Assembly: GCF_041227145.1 (NCBI RefSeq) | Contig: NZ_JBGFSP010000003.1 | Location: forward strand, 3,658,001 to 3,722,000 | Length of the DNA stretch: 64,000 nt | Direction of reading: 5' to 3' | From: Bacteroides sp. AN502(2024) | GTDB lineage: Bacteria > Bacteroidota > Bacteroidia > Bacteroidales > Bacteroidaceae | Shown: positions 8,111 through 15,543 of the stretch, piece after piece | Layout of the letters: each line of letters begins with the position of its first letter | Numbering within the stretch: position 1 is the stretch's first letter | Translations under genes and position numbers: made by a program | The notes under the pieces: generated by a model | What the model was told of the DNA's origin: nothing | Databases searched by the model: none | What the model saw: only the letters and a program-made list of their open reading frames with translations

Positions 8111-9175
8111 TTACTTGCTATGGTAATAGTCTATTGTCTCTACTGTTAACAGATCAATGGGCATATAGTTGATACGGGTCACTTCTTTCTTGAAAATAAG
8201 GTGATCGCATAGAGCTTTGATACCATTGGCTCCTTGCAGTTCAGGCTGCTGGGCGATGAGGAAGGAGATGCTTCCTTCTTTCAGGCAAGTGACATTCCGT
8301 TCCAGAAGGTCATAGCCTATCAGATTGAAGTCTTTCTTTCCACGGCTTTGCAGGTATTCGCCAACGATGTAGGCTTTCGAGTTGAAGGTGATTCCGTTCT
8401 TAACCATCGGGTGGGTACGGAAGAATTCATCCAGCATCTCGTTATCCTCGTCGTTGCATTCGGCATGCAAGTCAAGTTCCTGTATGGTACACGACGGGTG
8501 ATATTCTTTCATATATTGCCTAAAACCGATTTCTCTGTTCTCTTGTTGATTAGATCCTACAATTCCTTCATGTATTTTACGGAAAATAACGATTTCTTTC
8601 CCATCCCGTGCCAGTAACATCATCATCCGTGCGGCAAAGTATCCGCTTTGGCGTGAGTTCTGACCGAAGAAGGCGAGGGGAGGGACGTCCTTGATATTTG
8701 AGTCTATATATATATAAGGTATATCCAGCGCCTGCAACTGATCGGTGAATCCTTTCGTGTATTGCGGAGCAGTGGGAGCTACCATCACTCCGTCCGGTTG
8801 CAGGGCCAGGATGGCTTCGCTGGCATTGACGAATGAATGATAATCGTATGGATCGTAATAATTGATTTTCACCGAGGTGTTGAAATCCGAATAGGTAGCG
8901 ATAGCTTCATGAATTCCGATTTCTACGGCCGTCCAGTATTCGCCTTCCAAATGCTCAGGCAAAAGGCATATAAACGTGTACTTCTTGTTGGAAGCCAGAG
9001 CGCTGGCGTACATATTGGGCTGGTAGTCAAGCTGCTTCAGAATTTCTTCTACGCGTTTCTTACTGGCCTCCGATACTCCACTGCGTCCGTGAATAACGCG
9101 GTCTACTGTTCCCACTGATACATCCGCTAGACGGGCGATGTCTTTGATTCTGATCCTTTCGGGCAATTTATTCAT
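8111..9175 (-). CDS. LacI-family transcriptional regulator of hexuronate catabolism
   Basis: 354 aa from the ATG at 9175. An in-frame ATG at 9217 is rejected because it would place one of the two operators inside the gene, and LacI proteins start close to the HTH. Domains: LacI-type HTH (about 7-55; IKDIARLADVSVGTVDRVIHG, then SEASKKRVEEIL) and a periplasmic-binding-like effector domain (about 65-350). It probably binds KDG or a related intermediate (inference from neighbours) and represses both uxaA and kdgK-kdgA through the operators in 9201-9299. Confidence 0.9.
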   Translation of the reverse strand: MNKLPERIRIKDIARLADVSVGTVDRVIHGRSGVSEASKKRVEEILKQLDYQPNMYASALASNKKYTFICLLPEHLEGEYWTAVEIGIHEAIATYSDFNTSVKINYYDPYDYHSFVNASEAILALQPDGVMVAPTAPQYTKGFTDQLQALDIPYIYIDSNIKDVPPLAFFGQNSRQSGYFAARMMMLLARDGKEIVIFRKIHEGIVGSNQQENREIGFRQYMKEYHPSCTIQELDLHAECNDEDNEMLDEFFRTHPMVKNGITFNSKAYIVGEYLQSRGKKDFNLIGYDLLERNVTCLKEGSISFLIAQQPELQGANGIKALCDHLIFKKEVTRINYMPIDLLTVETIDYYHSK

Positions 9176-9200
9176 ACGGTAACCTTTATTTATAGAGGTT

Positions 9201-9299
9201 TTTGTGCTCGCACACAATAATAATCTTAATATTTTCGATACAAATATATAACAATTTTTGTAATTACGAAAATTTTTGTATCTTTGTGCCCGTACACGA
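9201..9299. promoter_or_regulatory. Divergent promoter with two LacI-type operators
   Basis: Two near-identical palindromic 17-mers, TTTGTGCTCGCACACAA (9201-9217) and TTTGTGCCCGTACACGA (9283-9299), match at 14 of 17 positions with centres 82 bp apart. The + strand element TATCTTTG (9279-9286) fits the Bacteroides -7 box, with TTTG at 9257-9260 as -33, so the right operator overlaps the kdgK promoter start. On the minus strand TATATTTG (9248-9241) could serve the regulator and uxaA, with the left operator just downstream. The layout fits repression of both directions, possibly with looping. Confidence 0.75.
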
Positions 9300-9428
9300 A
9301 AGGTGCGTAATACAGACTATTTTATGGAATAATATTCATGTATTCAGAGAGTTAACCTATAAAATAGGACTGAAATGATAAATTGAAAGTTCATACTATT
9401 AATAACTTAGAATTTAAAACATAAGATT

Positions 9429-10454
9429 ATGGGAAAGAAAGTCGTTACATTAGGCGAAATCATGCTTAGATTATCAACTCCGGGTAATACCCGTTTTGTT
9501 CAATCTGATTCTTTTGATGTAGTATATGGTGGGGGTGAAGCGAATGTGGCAGTAAGCTGTGCCAACTACGGACATGACGCCTATTTCGTAACCAAATTAC
9601 CGAAACATGAAATTGGTCAGTCCGCTGTCAACGCATTGCGTAAATATGGCGTAAAGACAGACTTTATTGCTCGTGGTGGCGATCGTGTAGGTATCTATTA
9701 TTTGGAAACGGGTGCTTCTATGCGTCCTAGCAAGGTTATCTATGACCGCGCTCACTCTGCTATTGCTGAAGCTGACGCTGCTGATTTCGACTTTGATGCC
9801 ATCATGGAAGGTGCCGACTGGTTCCACTGGTCTGGTATCACTCCGGCTATTTCTGACAAGGCTGCCGAATTGACTCGTCTGGCTTGTGAAGCCGCAAAAC
9901 GTCACGGCGTAACTGTTTCTGTCGACTTGAATTTCCGTAAGAAACTGTGGACGAAGGAAAAAGCACAGTCTATCATGAAACCGTTGATGAAGTATGTAGA
10001 CGTATGTATCGGTAACGAAGAAGATGCGGAACTTTGCCTGGGCTTCAAACCGGATGCTGACGTTGAGGCAGGCCACACAGATGCTGAAGGTTACAAAGGT
10101 ATCTTCCAGCAGATGATGAAAGAGTTCGGATTCAAATATGTCGTTTCTACTTTGCGCGAATCTTTCTCCGCTACTCACAACGGTTGGAAAGCTATGATCT
10201 ACAACGGTGAAGAGTTCTATACTTCAAAACGGTATGATATCAACCCGATTATCGACCGCGTAGGTGGTGGCGATTCTTTCTCCGGTGGTATCATCCATGG
10301 TTTGATGACTAAACCTAACCAGGGAGAAGCTCTTGAATTTGCAGTTGCTGCGTCTGCCTTGAAGCATACTATCAATGGTGACTTCAACCTTGTTTCTGCA
10401 GAGGAAGTGGAAGCATTGGCCGGTGGTGACGCAAGCGGTCGCGTACAGAGATAA
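9429..10454 (+). CDS. kdgK: 2-keto-3-deoxygluconate kinase (PfkB family)
   Basis: 341 aa. PfkB/ribokinase fold with the N-terminal motif around VVYGGGEANVAVSCANYG and the C-terminal signature DRVGGGDSFSGGIIHGLM, whose Asp is the catalytic base. It phosphorylates KDG to KDPG using ATP in the cytoplasm. It is the first gene after the operator region, followed 68 bp later by the KDPG aldolase, and would be co-transcribed with it. The start ATG at 9429 is about 140 bp after the promoter, leaving a long leader. Family certain; substrate strongly supported by neighbours. Confidence 0.93.
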   Translation: MGKKVVTLGEIMLRLSTPGNTRFVQSDSFDVVYGGGEANVAVSCANYGHDAYFVTKLPKHEIGQSAVNALRKYGVKTDFIARGGDRVGIYYLETGASMRPSKVIYDRAHSAIAEADAADFDFDAIMEGADWFHWSGITPAISDKAAELTRLACEAAKRHGVTVSVDLNFRKKLWTKEKAQSIMKPLMKYVDVCIGNEEDAELCLGFKPDADVEAGHTDAEGYKGIFQQMMKEFGFKYVVSTLRESFSATHNGWKAMIYNGEEFYTSKRYDINPIIDRVGGGDSFSGGIIHGLMTKPNQGEALEFAVAASALKHTINGDFNLVSAEEVEALAGGDASGRVQR

Positions 10455-10522
10455 GTTGAGAGTTGAAAATAGAGAGTTGAGAGTTTGAAAAACCAATTCA
10501 TTTTAAATCAGTAAATAATAAA

Positions 10523-11191
10523 ATGGCAAAATTCGATAAAATAGCCGTATTGAATAAGATCGGCTCTACAGGAATGGTTCCTGTATTCTATCACAAAGAT
10601 GCAGAAGTGGCAAAGAAAGTAGTAAAGGCTTGTTATGACGGTGGGGTTCGTGCTTTCGAATTTACAAACCGTGGTGACTTCGCACAGGAGGTATTTGCAG
10701 AAATCGTTAAGTTCGCAGCAAAAGAATGTCCTGAAATGGCAATCGGTATCGGTTCTATCGTTGATCCGGCTACTGCTGTCATGTACTTGCAACTGGGTGC
10801 TAACTTCGTAGTAGGTCCGTTGTTCAACCCTGAAATCGCTAAGGTATGTAACCGCCGTTCGGTAGCTTACACTCCGGGATGCGGTTCTGTATCGGAAGTG
10901 GGTTTTGCACAGGAAGTAGGTTGCGATCTTTGCAAGGTATTCCCGGGTGATGTGTATGGAACAAACTTCGTAAAAGGCCTGATGGCTCCGATGCCATGGT
11001 CTAAGCTGATGGTGACAGGTGGGGTAGAACCTACCAAGGAAAACCTGACTGCATGGATCAAAGCGGGTGCCTTCTGCGTAGGTATGGGCTCTAAACTGTT
11101 CCCGAAAGATAAGGTGGCAGCAGAAGACTGGGCTTATGTAACTGCCAAATGTGAAGAAGCTCTCGGTTATATCGCCGAAGCCCGTAAATAG
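10523..11191 (+). CDS. kdgA: 2-keto-3-deoxy-6-phosphogluconate aldolase
   Basis: 222 aa, class I KDPG/KHG aldolase TIM barrel. Visible motifs are the catalytic Glu region [13 protein letters not shown], the phosphate site [18 protein letters not shown] and the Schiff-base Lys region [10 protein letters not shown]. It splits KDPG to pyruvate and glyceraldehyde-3-phosphate, completing the route begun by UxaA and KdgK. The 68-bp gap from kdgK contains a direct repeat of GAGAGTTGA but no terminator. Two hairpins follow the gene. eda would be an equally valid name. Confidence 0.93.
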   Translation: MAKFDKIAVLNKIGSTGMVPVFYHKDAEVAKKVVKACYDGGVRAFEFTNRGDFAQEVFAEIVKFAAKECPEMAIGIGSIVDPATAVMYLQLGANFVVGPLFNPEIAKVCNRRSVAYTPGCGSVSEVGFAQEVGCDLCKVFPGDVYGTNFVKGLMAPMPWSKLMVTGGVEPTKENLTAWIKAGAFCVGMGSKLFPKDKVAAEDWAYVTAKCEEALGYIAEARK

Positions 11192-11249
11192 GATTAGAGC
11201 GCGAAAGCTCGTCTAGGATAAAAAGAGGTTGGTGCGACAGTCTCTTAAG

Positions 11250-11298
11250 AATATGCCTCGAGGGTTAGTTAGTTTAGTTAGTAAATGAGGCATATTTT
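11250..11298 (+). terminator. Hairpin downstream of kdgA
   Basis: AATATGCCTC (11250-11259) pairs with GAGGCATATT (11287-11296) and is followed by T residues. It begins 58 bp after the kdgA stop. Confidence 0.65.
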
Positions 11299-11327
11299 CA
11301 TTTTGTTTAAAGGTGTTTAAAGGGGAT

Positions 11328-11369
11328 AAGCCATCGGAATGAGTGACTCATTTCGGTGGCTTGTTTTTT
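11328..11369 (+). terminator. Strong intrinsic terminator downstream of kdgA
   Basis: AAGCCATCGGAATGAGT pairs with ACTCATTTCGGTGGCTT with two G-U pairs, followed by GTTTTTT. It is the second hairpin in a row and probably the main end of the kdgK-kdgA transcript. Confidence 0.8.
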
Positions 11370-11455
11370 GTGGTATTTATTAGATACGGTTGCATATAAA
11401 ATGCTCTCTTGACGAAAAAAAGATACAAAAATATTGTTTATAAGGTTAATTTTAG

Positions 11456-11463
11456 TAACTTTG
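11456..11463 (+). promoter_or_regulatory. Bacteroides-type promoter -7 element (TAACTTTG)
   Basis: TAACTTTG matches TAnnTTTG, with ATTG at 11433-11436 (19 bp gap) as a weak -33. It lies 33 bp before the truncated sigma-factor start codon. Confidence 0.5.
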
Positions 11464-11496
11464 CTCGGTATTTCCTTTTTTTTTAGACAAACTGTC

Positions 11497-11589
11497 ATGT
11501 TGGAAGAGCTAAATAATAGTCGGATAGTGAAAGCATTGAAAGAGGGGGACCCTTCTGCTTTTATAAGGATAATCAATTGTCGGAAATGA
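11497..11589 (+). pseudogene. Truncated N-terminus of an ECF sigma factor (30 codons)
   Basis: The reading frame from ATG 11497 encodes a 30-residue peptide with NNSRIVKALKEGDPSAF, the standard opening of Bacteroides ECF sigma-70 factors, and then stops at 11587-11589. A full ECF factor has about 180-200 aa. Nothing downstream in any frame continues the sigma-2 region, so this looks like a remnant that kept its promoter and start. Its TGA overlaps the ATG of the next gene (ATGA), so it may now act as a translated leader. Confidence 0.6.
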
Positions 11590-11948
11590 TACGAGAAAGT
11601 AGCTCAAAAGTCAGTTTGTCTTTGGAATGGCAAAAAGATAATGCCATTAAAGTGGGAGATGATTCATTTGTTTATGACGAAGATAAGAAAGTGAAGGGAA
11701 TCGATATCGCTAAATGTTTTTCTTATTTAATGTCTAATGATGTGAATCGAGAAATCTTTTATGCTGAGCTTTTGGGGCTTTCCGGTGAGAAGAGTGTAAA
11801 TCTATTGAAGAGCTTTGTCGATGGGGCAGAACAGGAACATCTCTTGAAATGTACCCAAGATGATCAAGGATATTTGACTTCTGTATCAATGGAGGGGGCA
11901 GACGATATGTCAGTCATGCCAACTACTATAACAATTACTTACGAATAA
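11586..11948 (+). CDS. Small protein of unknown function
   Basis: 120 aa from ATG 11586, which overlaps the stop of the sigma remnant as ATGA; a TTG start at 11577 in frame is possible but less likely. The protein is acidic and soluble, with no signal peptide or membrane segment: an N-terminal strand region (SLEWQKDNAIKVGDDSFVYD), a central helix (IAKCFSYLMSNDVNREIFYAELLG) and a C-terminal strand TTITITYE. No family recognised. A hairpin follows at 11973. The promoter is the one upstream of the sigma remnant. Confidence 0.65.
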   Translation: MIRESSSKVSLSLEWQKDNAIKVGDDSFVYDEDKKVKGIDIAKCFSYLMSNDVNREIFYAELLGLSGEKSVNLLKSFVDGAEQEHLLKCTQDDQGYLTSVSMEGADDMSVMPTTITITYE

Positions 11949-12297
11949 TTGTCTATTTGTAGAATGTAAGGGAAAGAGTCATGTCAAATAAATGATATGG
12001 CTCTTTTCTTTTAGTTGTATCTGATACTAATATGTTGAATAATAGCAAACTACTAAAAAAAGATTGTTTTCTCTGATTTCCTCCGGCGTTTGTTTTTTTG
12101 TTCCTATATTGTCTTAATTTAAGGTGATATACAATCAGCAAATAGTAAGTTGCCGGTTGAGTTGCCGGTAATCCATCTCAAGAGATTAAAGAGTATCCTA
12201 AAAAAGAACCTGATTTATCCAATTACCCAAATTCCTAGGACGGGCATAGCGGGTGAATCTGTTGGGAAGGTGAAAGTAATCGGGTGGTTACTTATTA
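11949..12297. other. Intergenic stretch with a terminator and no gene
   Basis: Only the hairpin at 11973-12011 and A/T-rich sequence are seen. Short open frames around 12150-12350 are without family features, and the right part is the unread 3' tail of the frameshifted Rpn gene on the minus strand (ancestral stop at 12298-12300). Confidence 0.5.
11973..12011 (+). terminator. Hairpin terminator after the small orphan gene
   Basis: AAAGAGTCATGTCA pairs with TGATATGGCTCTTT (two G-U pairs), followed by TCTTTT. It starts 25 bp after the stop codon. Confidence 0.7.
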
Positions 12298-12371
12298 TCA
12301 GATTCTTTCAATCTCGTCTATGGAAAGTCCGGAAGCCTGCGAGATAGTGGTAACGGGAATACCTAGTTTCT

Positions 12372-13157
12372 TTAGATTACGGGCAATTTCCAAACTCTTT
12401 TCTTCATGCCTTCCTTCCGACCTTTCTCTATGCCTTTCTTCATTCCTTCCTCTTCCGCAAATGAAATCGTAACCAGTTGGTCACGAAACACCTTGATGCT
12501 CTCATCGTATTTCATGCGTTCTTCTTTGCTCAGGGAAGCGATATCGACAATCTTTTCCAACTTCTCGAAGACTGATTTCCGTGTCTTGAAAGGCATTCTT
12601 TTCAATGTTTCCATGTTCTTCAATACATAAATCCAACGTTCAAAATCCGTATCACATTCCGACTCCTCTTTGTTGAAAGACGGGAGTTCGATAAAGATAA
12701 AGCGCAACTTGTCTGAGAATGTCTCATGCGTGTCCCGGTCGGCCAATATCACATCCGTACGCAGTTTGTGGGAACCGTTTGGCAGACTGAAGTTCAAGAA
12801 AAACACACCGTACACCGCTTTCAAGTCAAACTTCCAGAAAATACCCCGCTCTCCCTGACGGGCAATGGTATGGGAGAGGTAAAAAAGGGCACGCTCCTTG
12901 AAGTTCGTCTGCTGCTTGTTCTGCATCTCGACAACCAGTTGTTCACCGTTTTCCGTCGTACAATAAATGTCATAGATAACCCCTCTGTCTCCCATGTATT
13001 CCGGAAGCAATTCCTTGTCCTGAAAGGTTATATCGGTGATACACTTCTCGTTCACAAGCAATCCGTTTAAGAAATCGATCAACAAGTCTTTCGTTATCTC
13101 CTGCCCGAATATTTTTTTAAATCCTACATCCGTAAACGGATTGATAAAGTTTCCCAT
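12372..13157 (-). CDS. Rpn/PDDEXK-family recombination-promoting nuclease (putative transposase), frameshifted tail
   Basis: 261 aa from the ATG at 13157 (MGNFINPFTDVGFKKIFGQE), the usual family start; an upstream in-frame ATG at 13229 is not used. The Rpn (PF12784) nuclease core shows TDVGFKKIFG, the Asp-bearing IYDIYC and the catalytic ENGEQLVVEMQNKQQ. The C-terminal coil is charged (EEEGMKKGIEKGRKEG). At about 12415 the frame shifts. The alternate frame continues with a good family tail (EEKSLEIARNLKKLGI, then IDEIERI) to a stop at 12298-12300. A one-base deletion changing GGCCAT to GGCAT would explain it. The nuclease core is intact. Confidence 0.8.
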   Translation of the reverse strand: MGNFINPFTDVGFKKIFGQEITKDLLIDFLNGLLVNEKCITDITFQDKELLPEYMGDRGVIYDIYCTTENGEQLVVEMQNKQQTNFKERALFYLSHTIARQGERGIFWKFDLKAVYGVFFLNFSLPNGSHKLRTDVILADRDTHETFSDKLRFIFIELPSFNKEESECDTDFERWIYVLKNMETLKRMPFKTRKSVFEKLEKIVDIASLSKEERMKYDESIKVFRDQLVTISFAEEEGMKKGIEKGRKEGMKKRVWKLPVI

Positions 13158-13275
13158 TCTGTTTTTTTTTAGTTTATCCGAGACAATGTGTATCCGATTG
13201 GAGCAAAGATAGTCTATTTTCCGAAGCATGCGGTCCTGTTTCTCTTTTTTAACTAAAACAGCTCTTTTATTCAGG

Positions 13276-13306
13276 GATATATTTATTCAATTATATCGAA
13301 TTCGCA
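13276..13306. repeat. Possible relic of an IS982 end
   Basis: GGATATATTT followed by TTATATCGAATTCGCATTA resembles the left end of the IS982 remnant at 37815-37850 (GGATATATTTT, then TTATATCGAACTCACGTTA). No transposase remains here. Offered as a short relic only. Confidence 0.35.
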
Positions 13307-13307
13307 T

Positions 13308-13723
13308 TAGAAACGATTTTGCACGTCTGCAAAACGTCCGCAGGCTTTTAAAAATCGATTTTGCACGCTTGCAAAACGCCCGCAGCTTTTTAAAAACGAT
13401 TTTGCACGTCTGCAAAACGCTCGCAGGTTTTAAAAATCGATTTTGTACGTCTGCAAAACGTCCGCAGGTTTTAAAAATCGATTTTGTACGTCTGCAAAAC
13501 GTCCGCAGACTTTTAAAAACGATTTTGCACGCTTGCAAAACGTCCGCAGGCTTTTAAAAACGATTTTGCACGTCTGCAAAACGTCCGCAGACTTTTAGAA
13601 ACGATTTTGCACGCCTGCAAAACGTCCGCAGGCTTTTAGAAACGATTTTGCACGCCTGCAAAACGTCCGCAGACTTTTAGAAACGATTTCGCACGCTTGC
13701 AAAACGCCTGCAGCTTTTTAAAA
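13308..13723. repeat. Ten-copy tandem repeat, ~41 bp unit
   Basis: Ten head-to-tail units of 40-43 bp, each reading roughly AACGATTTTGCACG, then YCTGCAAAACGYCCGCAG, then a short A/T run. Each unit contains a hairpin (GTCTGC with GCAGAC or variants such as GCCTGC with GCAGGC). There are no unique spacers, so it is not a CRISPR array. Both strands are open across several units but the encoded peptides are simple repeats. It sits between the Rpn gene and the 3' end of the hmu operon. Confidence 0.85.
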
Positions 13724-13763
13724 ACAATAAAGCGGCCTTGTTTTGCTTCGGTAAAATTTGAAT

Positions 13764-13858
13764 GAGGGTGTGTCATAATGCCTAAATATAAAGATTCACC
13801 CCTGCCACACATAGCTATAGCAGGGGTAATTTCCTCAAAAAGGAATTTTGACACACTC
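13764..13858. repeat. Short interspersed hairpin repeat (95 bp), copy A
   Basis: The outer arms GAGGGTGTGTCA and TGACACACTC bound a core with TAATGCCTAAATATAAAGATT and an inner hairpin (ACCCCTGCCA / TAGCAGGGGT). About 85 bases are nearly identical to the inverted copy at 45206-45302. It lies 17 bp after the stop of the last hmu gene on the minus strand and may terminate that transcript. Confidence 0.8.
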
Positions 13859-13875
13859 TTATTGTTTGTTCATGG

Positions 13876-14214
13876 TTATTCCGGAACATAAATAATCTCA
13901 CCGTTATCCAGTTCGTAGGCTATTCCCACTTTTCTTCCTCTTTTCCCGGTATCCTCCTCTTTCTGACCGGAAGGTTTGTATGTATTGATTTTCTTTCCTT
14001 CCTTGGAGATGATTTCCATATTCTCCTTACCGGGATTCTTCACGATGGTGAAGTCTTCCTGTCCGAAAACTTCCGTCATATTCATGTGCATCACCATGGC
14101 TACCATCAATGCCACGGCAAATACCATCGCCACGTCGAACAGGTTTACGACTACACTTAGCGGGTCGGTATCCTCTTCTTTGAGGAATTTGCTGACTCTT
14201 CTATTTCTTTTCAT
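13876..14214 (-). CDS. hmuV: HmuV-like DUF2149 protein (ExbD-like topology)
   Basis: 112 aa. A basic N-terminus and one membrane helix (about 21-42, VVVNLFDVAMVFAVALMVAM) are followed by a small periplasmic domain. This matches DUF2149, which accompanies CobN-like and MotA/TolQ/ExbB genes in Bacteroidetes hmu loci. Asp27 inside the start of the helix recalls the essential membrane Asp of ExbD, so with the preceding ExbB-like protein it could form a proton-driven motor (inference). It overlaps the upstream gene by 14 bp and is last in the operon. Naming follows the P. gingivalis hmuYRSTUV order. Confidence 0.8.
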   Translation of the reverse strand: MKRNRRVSKFLKEEDTDPLSVVVNLFDVAMVFAVALMVAMVMHMNMTEVFGQEDFTIVKNPGKENMEIISKEGKKINTYKPSGQKEEDTGKRGRKVGIAYELDNGEIIYVPE

Positions 14215-14815
14215 GGTTGGGTTCTCCTTCTCCGTTCGTTTCGTTTAATACTCTTGATACATAATCGAGGTTGTTGACATCTTTGGCATACCAACGTTGT
14301 TTGAACTGCATGGATATCAATCCTACGCCACTAATCACCAGCCCCACAACAGTCGTTGCAAATACTACCTGCATATTATATGCCATTCCGGAGATGTCGC
14401 CTGTAGAAAGTCCTACGAGTGCCGGACTCATGGAAATCAATGTGCCTATCAATCCGAGAACCGGACCTATCTTAGCCAGCATTTTAGAAAGAGACACATC
14501 TTTCTCCGCTTCATTCTCGAATTGGGTTATCAGGAAGTCTGAGTAATCCGCACTGGCGGGATGGTGGAGCAGATCGCGAAGATAACTCATATATAGTGAA
14601 TTGTCTTTGTCGGGCAACGTCGCTTTCAGAACCTCTATCCGCGCATCTTTAATGAGTGGGTCCAGTGCTTTGTCATTTTTACGTTTGGTCATGTACATGT
14701 TGTAGGTGCCTCCGATCAAGATAAGAGAGCGAACGAACAGACACAGCAAAATAATGATGTCGGGTATCAGTAAACTGTTGGCTACCCAGAATAATAATTT
14801 AGAAATGAGTTCCAT
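14201..14815 (-). CDS. hmuU: HmuU-like MotA/TolQ/ExbB proton-channel family protein
   Basis: 204 aa. One N-terminal helix (about 15-35), a long cytoplasmic segment, and two further helices (about 115-135 and 155-180) carry the TolQ/ExbB signature (KIGPVLGLIGTLISMSPAL, then ATTVVGLVISGVGL). ExbB proteins carry protons through the inner membrane with an ExbD partner, here most likely the DUF2149 protein whose gene overlaps by 14 bp. The operon context with a CobN-like chelatase suggests the energy is used for metal or tetrapyrrole handling rather than for general TonB work (inference). Confidence 0.85.
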   Translation of the reverse strand: MELISKLLFWVANSLLIPDIIILLCLFVRSLILIGGTYNMYMTKRKNDKALDPLIKDARIEVLKATLPDKDNSLYMSYLRDLLHHPASADYSDFLITQFENEAEKDVSLSKMLAKIGPVLGLIGTLISMSPALVGLSTGDISGMAYNMQVVFATTVVGLVISGVGLISMQFKQRWYAKDVNNLDYVSRVLNETNGEGEPNHEKK

Positions 14816-14838
14816 ATATCTTTTTTTATGAATTGATT

Positions 14839-15537
14839 TTACTTCTTTTTTAATGCTCTACGTTGTAATAAAGGCCATTTCAACTTGTTCCAGGCAAATC
14901 CGATAAGAAACAGGACAACGAACAGCCCGATGGACAAGAGTATAGCTTTCCAGTTGAGCGCCGCTTCGGTGGCGGCATAGGTTGTTTTTCCATTGACAGT
15001 GGTCAGTAGTCCGAGGATGCAGATGAACAGGCTGACCAGGAAATGAACTTCCAACCGGAGATCGTCTTCAGGTACAAGATACCTCATCAACCGGCTTAAC
15101 AATGGGAGGACGACGGTCACTATCCCTGCCAGCGACCAGGCTGTCACTGAAAAGCCTACGCCGGGTAGCAAGAAGATAGCTTCCGTGAGACAATAGAATA
15201 ATACGGGGAAGAGCAACAGACTGGGATACCAGCGAAGTAATTCTGCCCACCATACATGCTTCTTGCCATAAAGTCCACGCAGGAAAGCCATGCAATAGCC
15301 GAAACAAAGTGCTGACTCAAGCGTTATGATAATGGCCATGTTCTGCAATGCTTCCGTGTTCTGCAGATAATCAGCGATCTGTGTCTTTGACTGGAGAATG
15401 GCATACTGCCAGATGCCGGTCACAAAAAGACCGGCAATCAGGCTGTATATTACGGTTTGCCAAAGTTGCCAAAAACTAAGCTTGAAGCTGCAGTTGATGA
15501 CGATAAACAGCATTAATATGTGAATGACTAACTCCAT
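14839..15537 (-). CDS. hmuT: HmuT-like polytopic membrane protein
   Basis: 232 aa with about six or seven hydrophobic helices and a lysine-rich cytoplasmic C-terminus (RRALKKK). No enzymatic motif is seen. It lies 6 bp after the CobN-like gene and 23 bp before the ExbB-like gene, the position of hmuT in Bacteroidetes hmu operons. It may form the membrane part of the complex that the ExbBD-like pair energises, but this is inference. The name is by gene order only. Confidence 0.65.
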   Translation of the reverse strand: MELVIHILMLFIVINCSFKLSFWQLWQTVIYSLIAGLFVTGIWQYAILQSKTQIADYLQNTEALQNMAIIITLESALCFGYCMAFLRGLYGKKHVWWAELLRWYPSLLLFPVLFYCLTEAIFLLPGVGFSVTAWSLAGIVTVVLPLLSRLMRYLVPEDDLRLEVHFLVSLFICILGLLTTVNGKTTYAATEAALNWKAILLSIGLFVVLFLIGFAWNKLKWPLLQRRALKKK

Positions 15538-15543
15538 ATTACC

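Noticed and set aside
13228..13557. Open frames across the 41-bp repeats on both strands
   Set aside because: They encode only the repeat, arise from the absence of stops in the unit and have no start signals or family features.
13308..13723. Regular ~41-bp repeats resembling a CRISPR array
   Set aside because: The units are contiguous with no unique spacers and no cas genes nearby; it is a simple tandem repeat.
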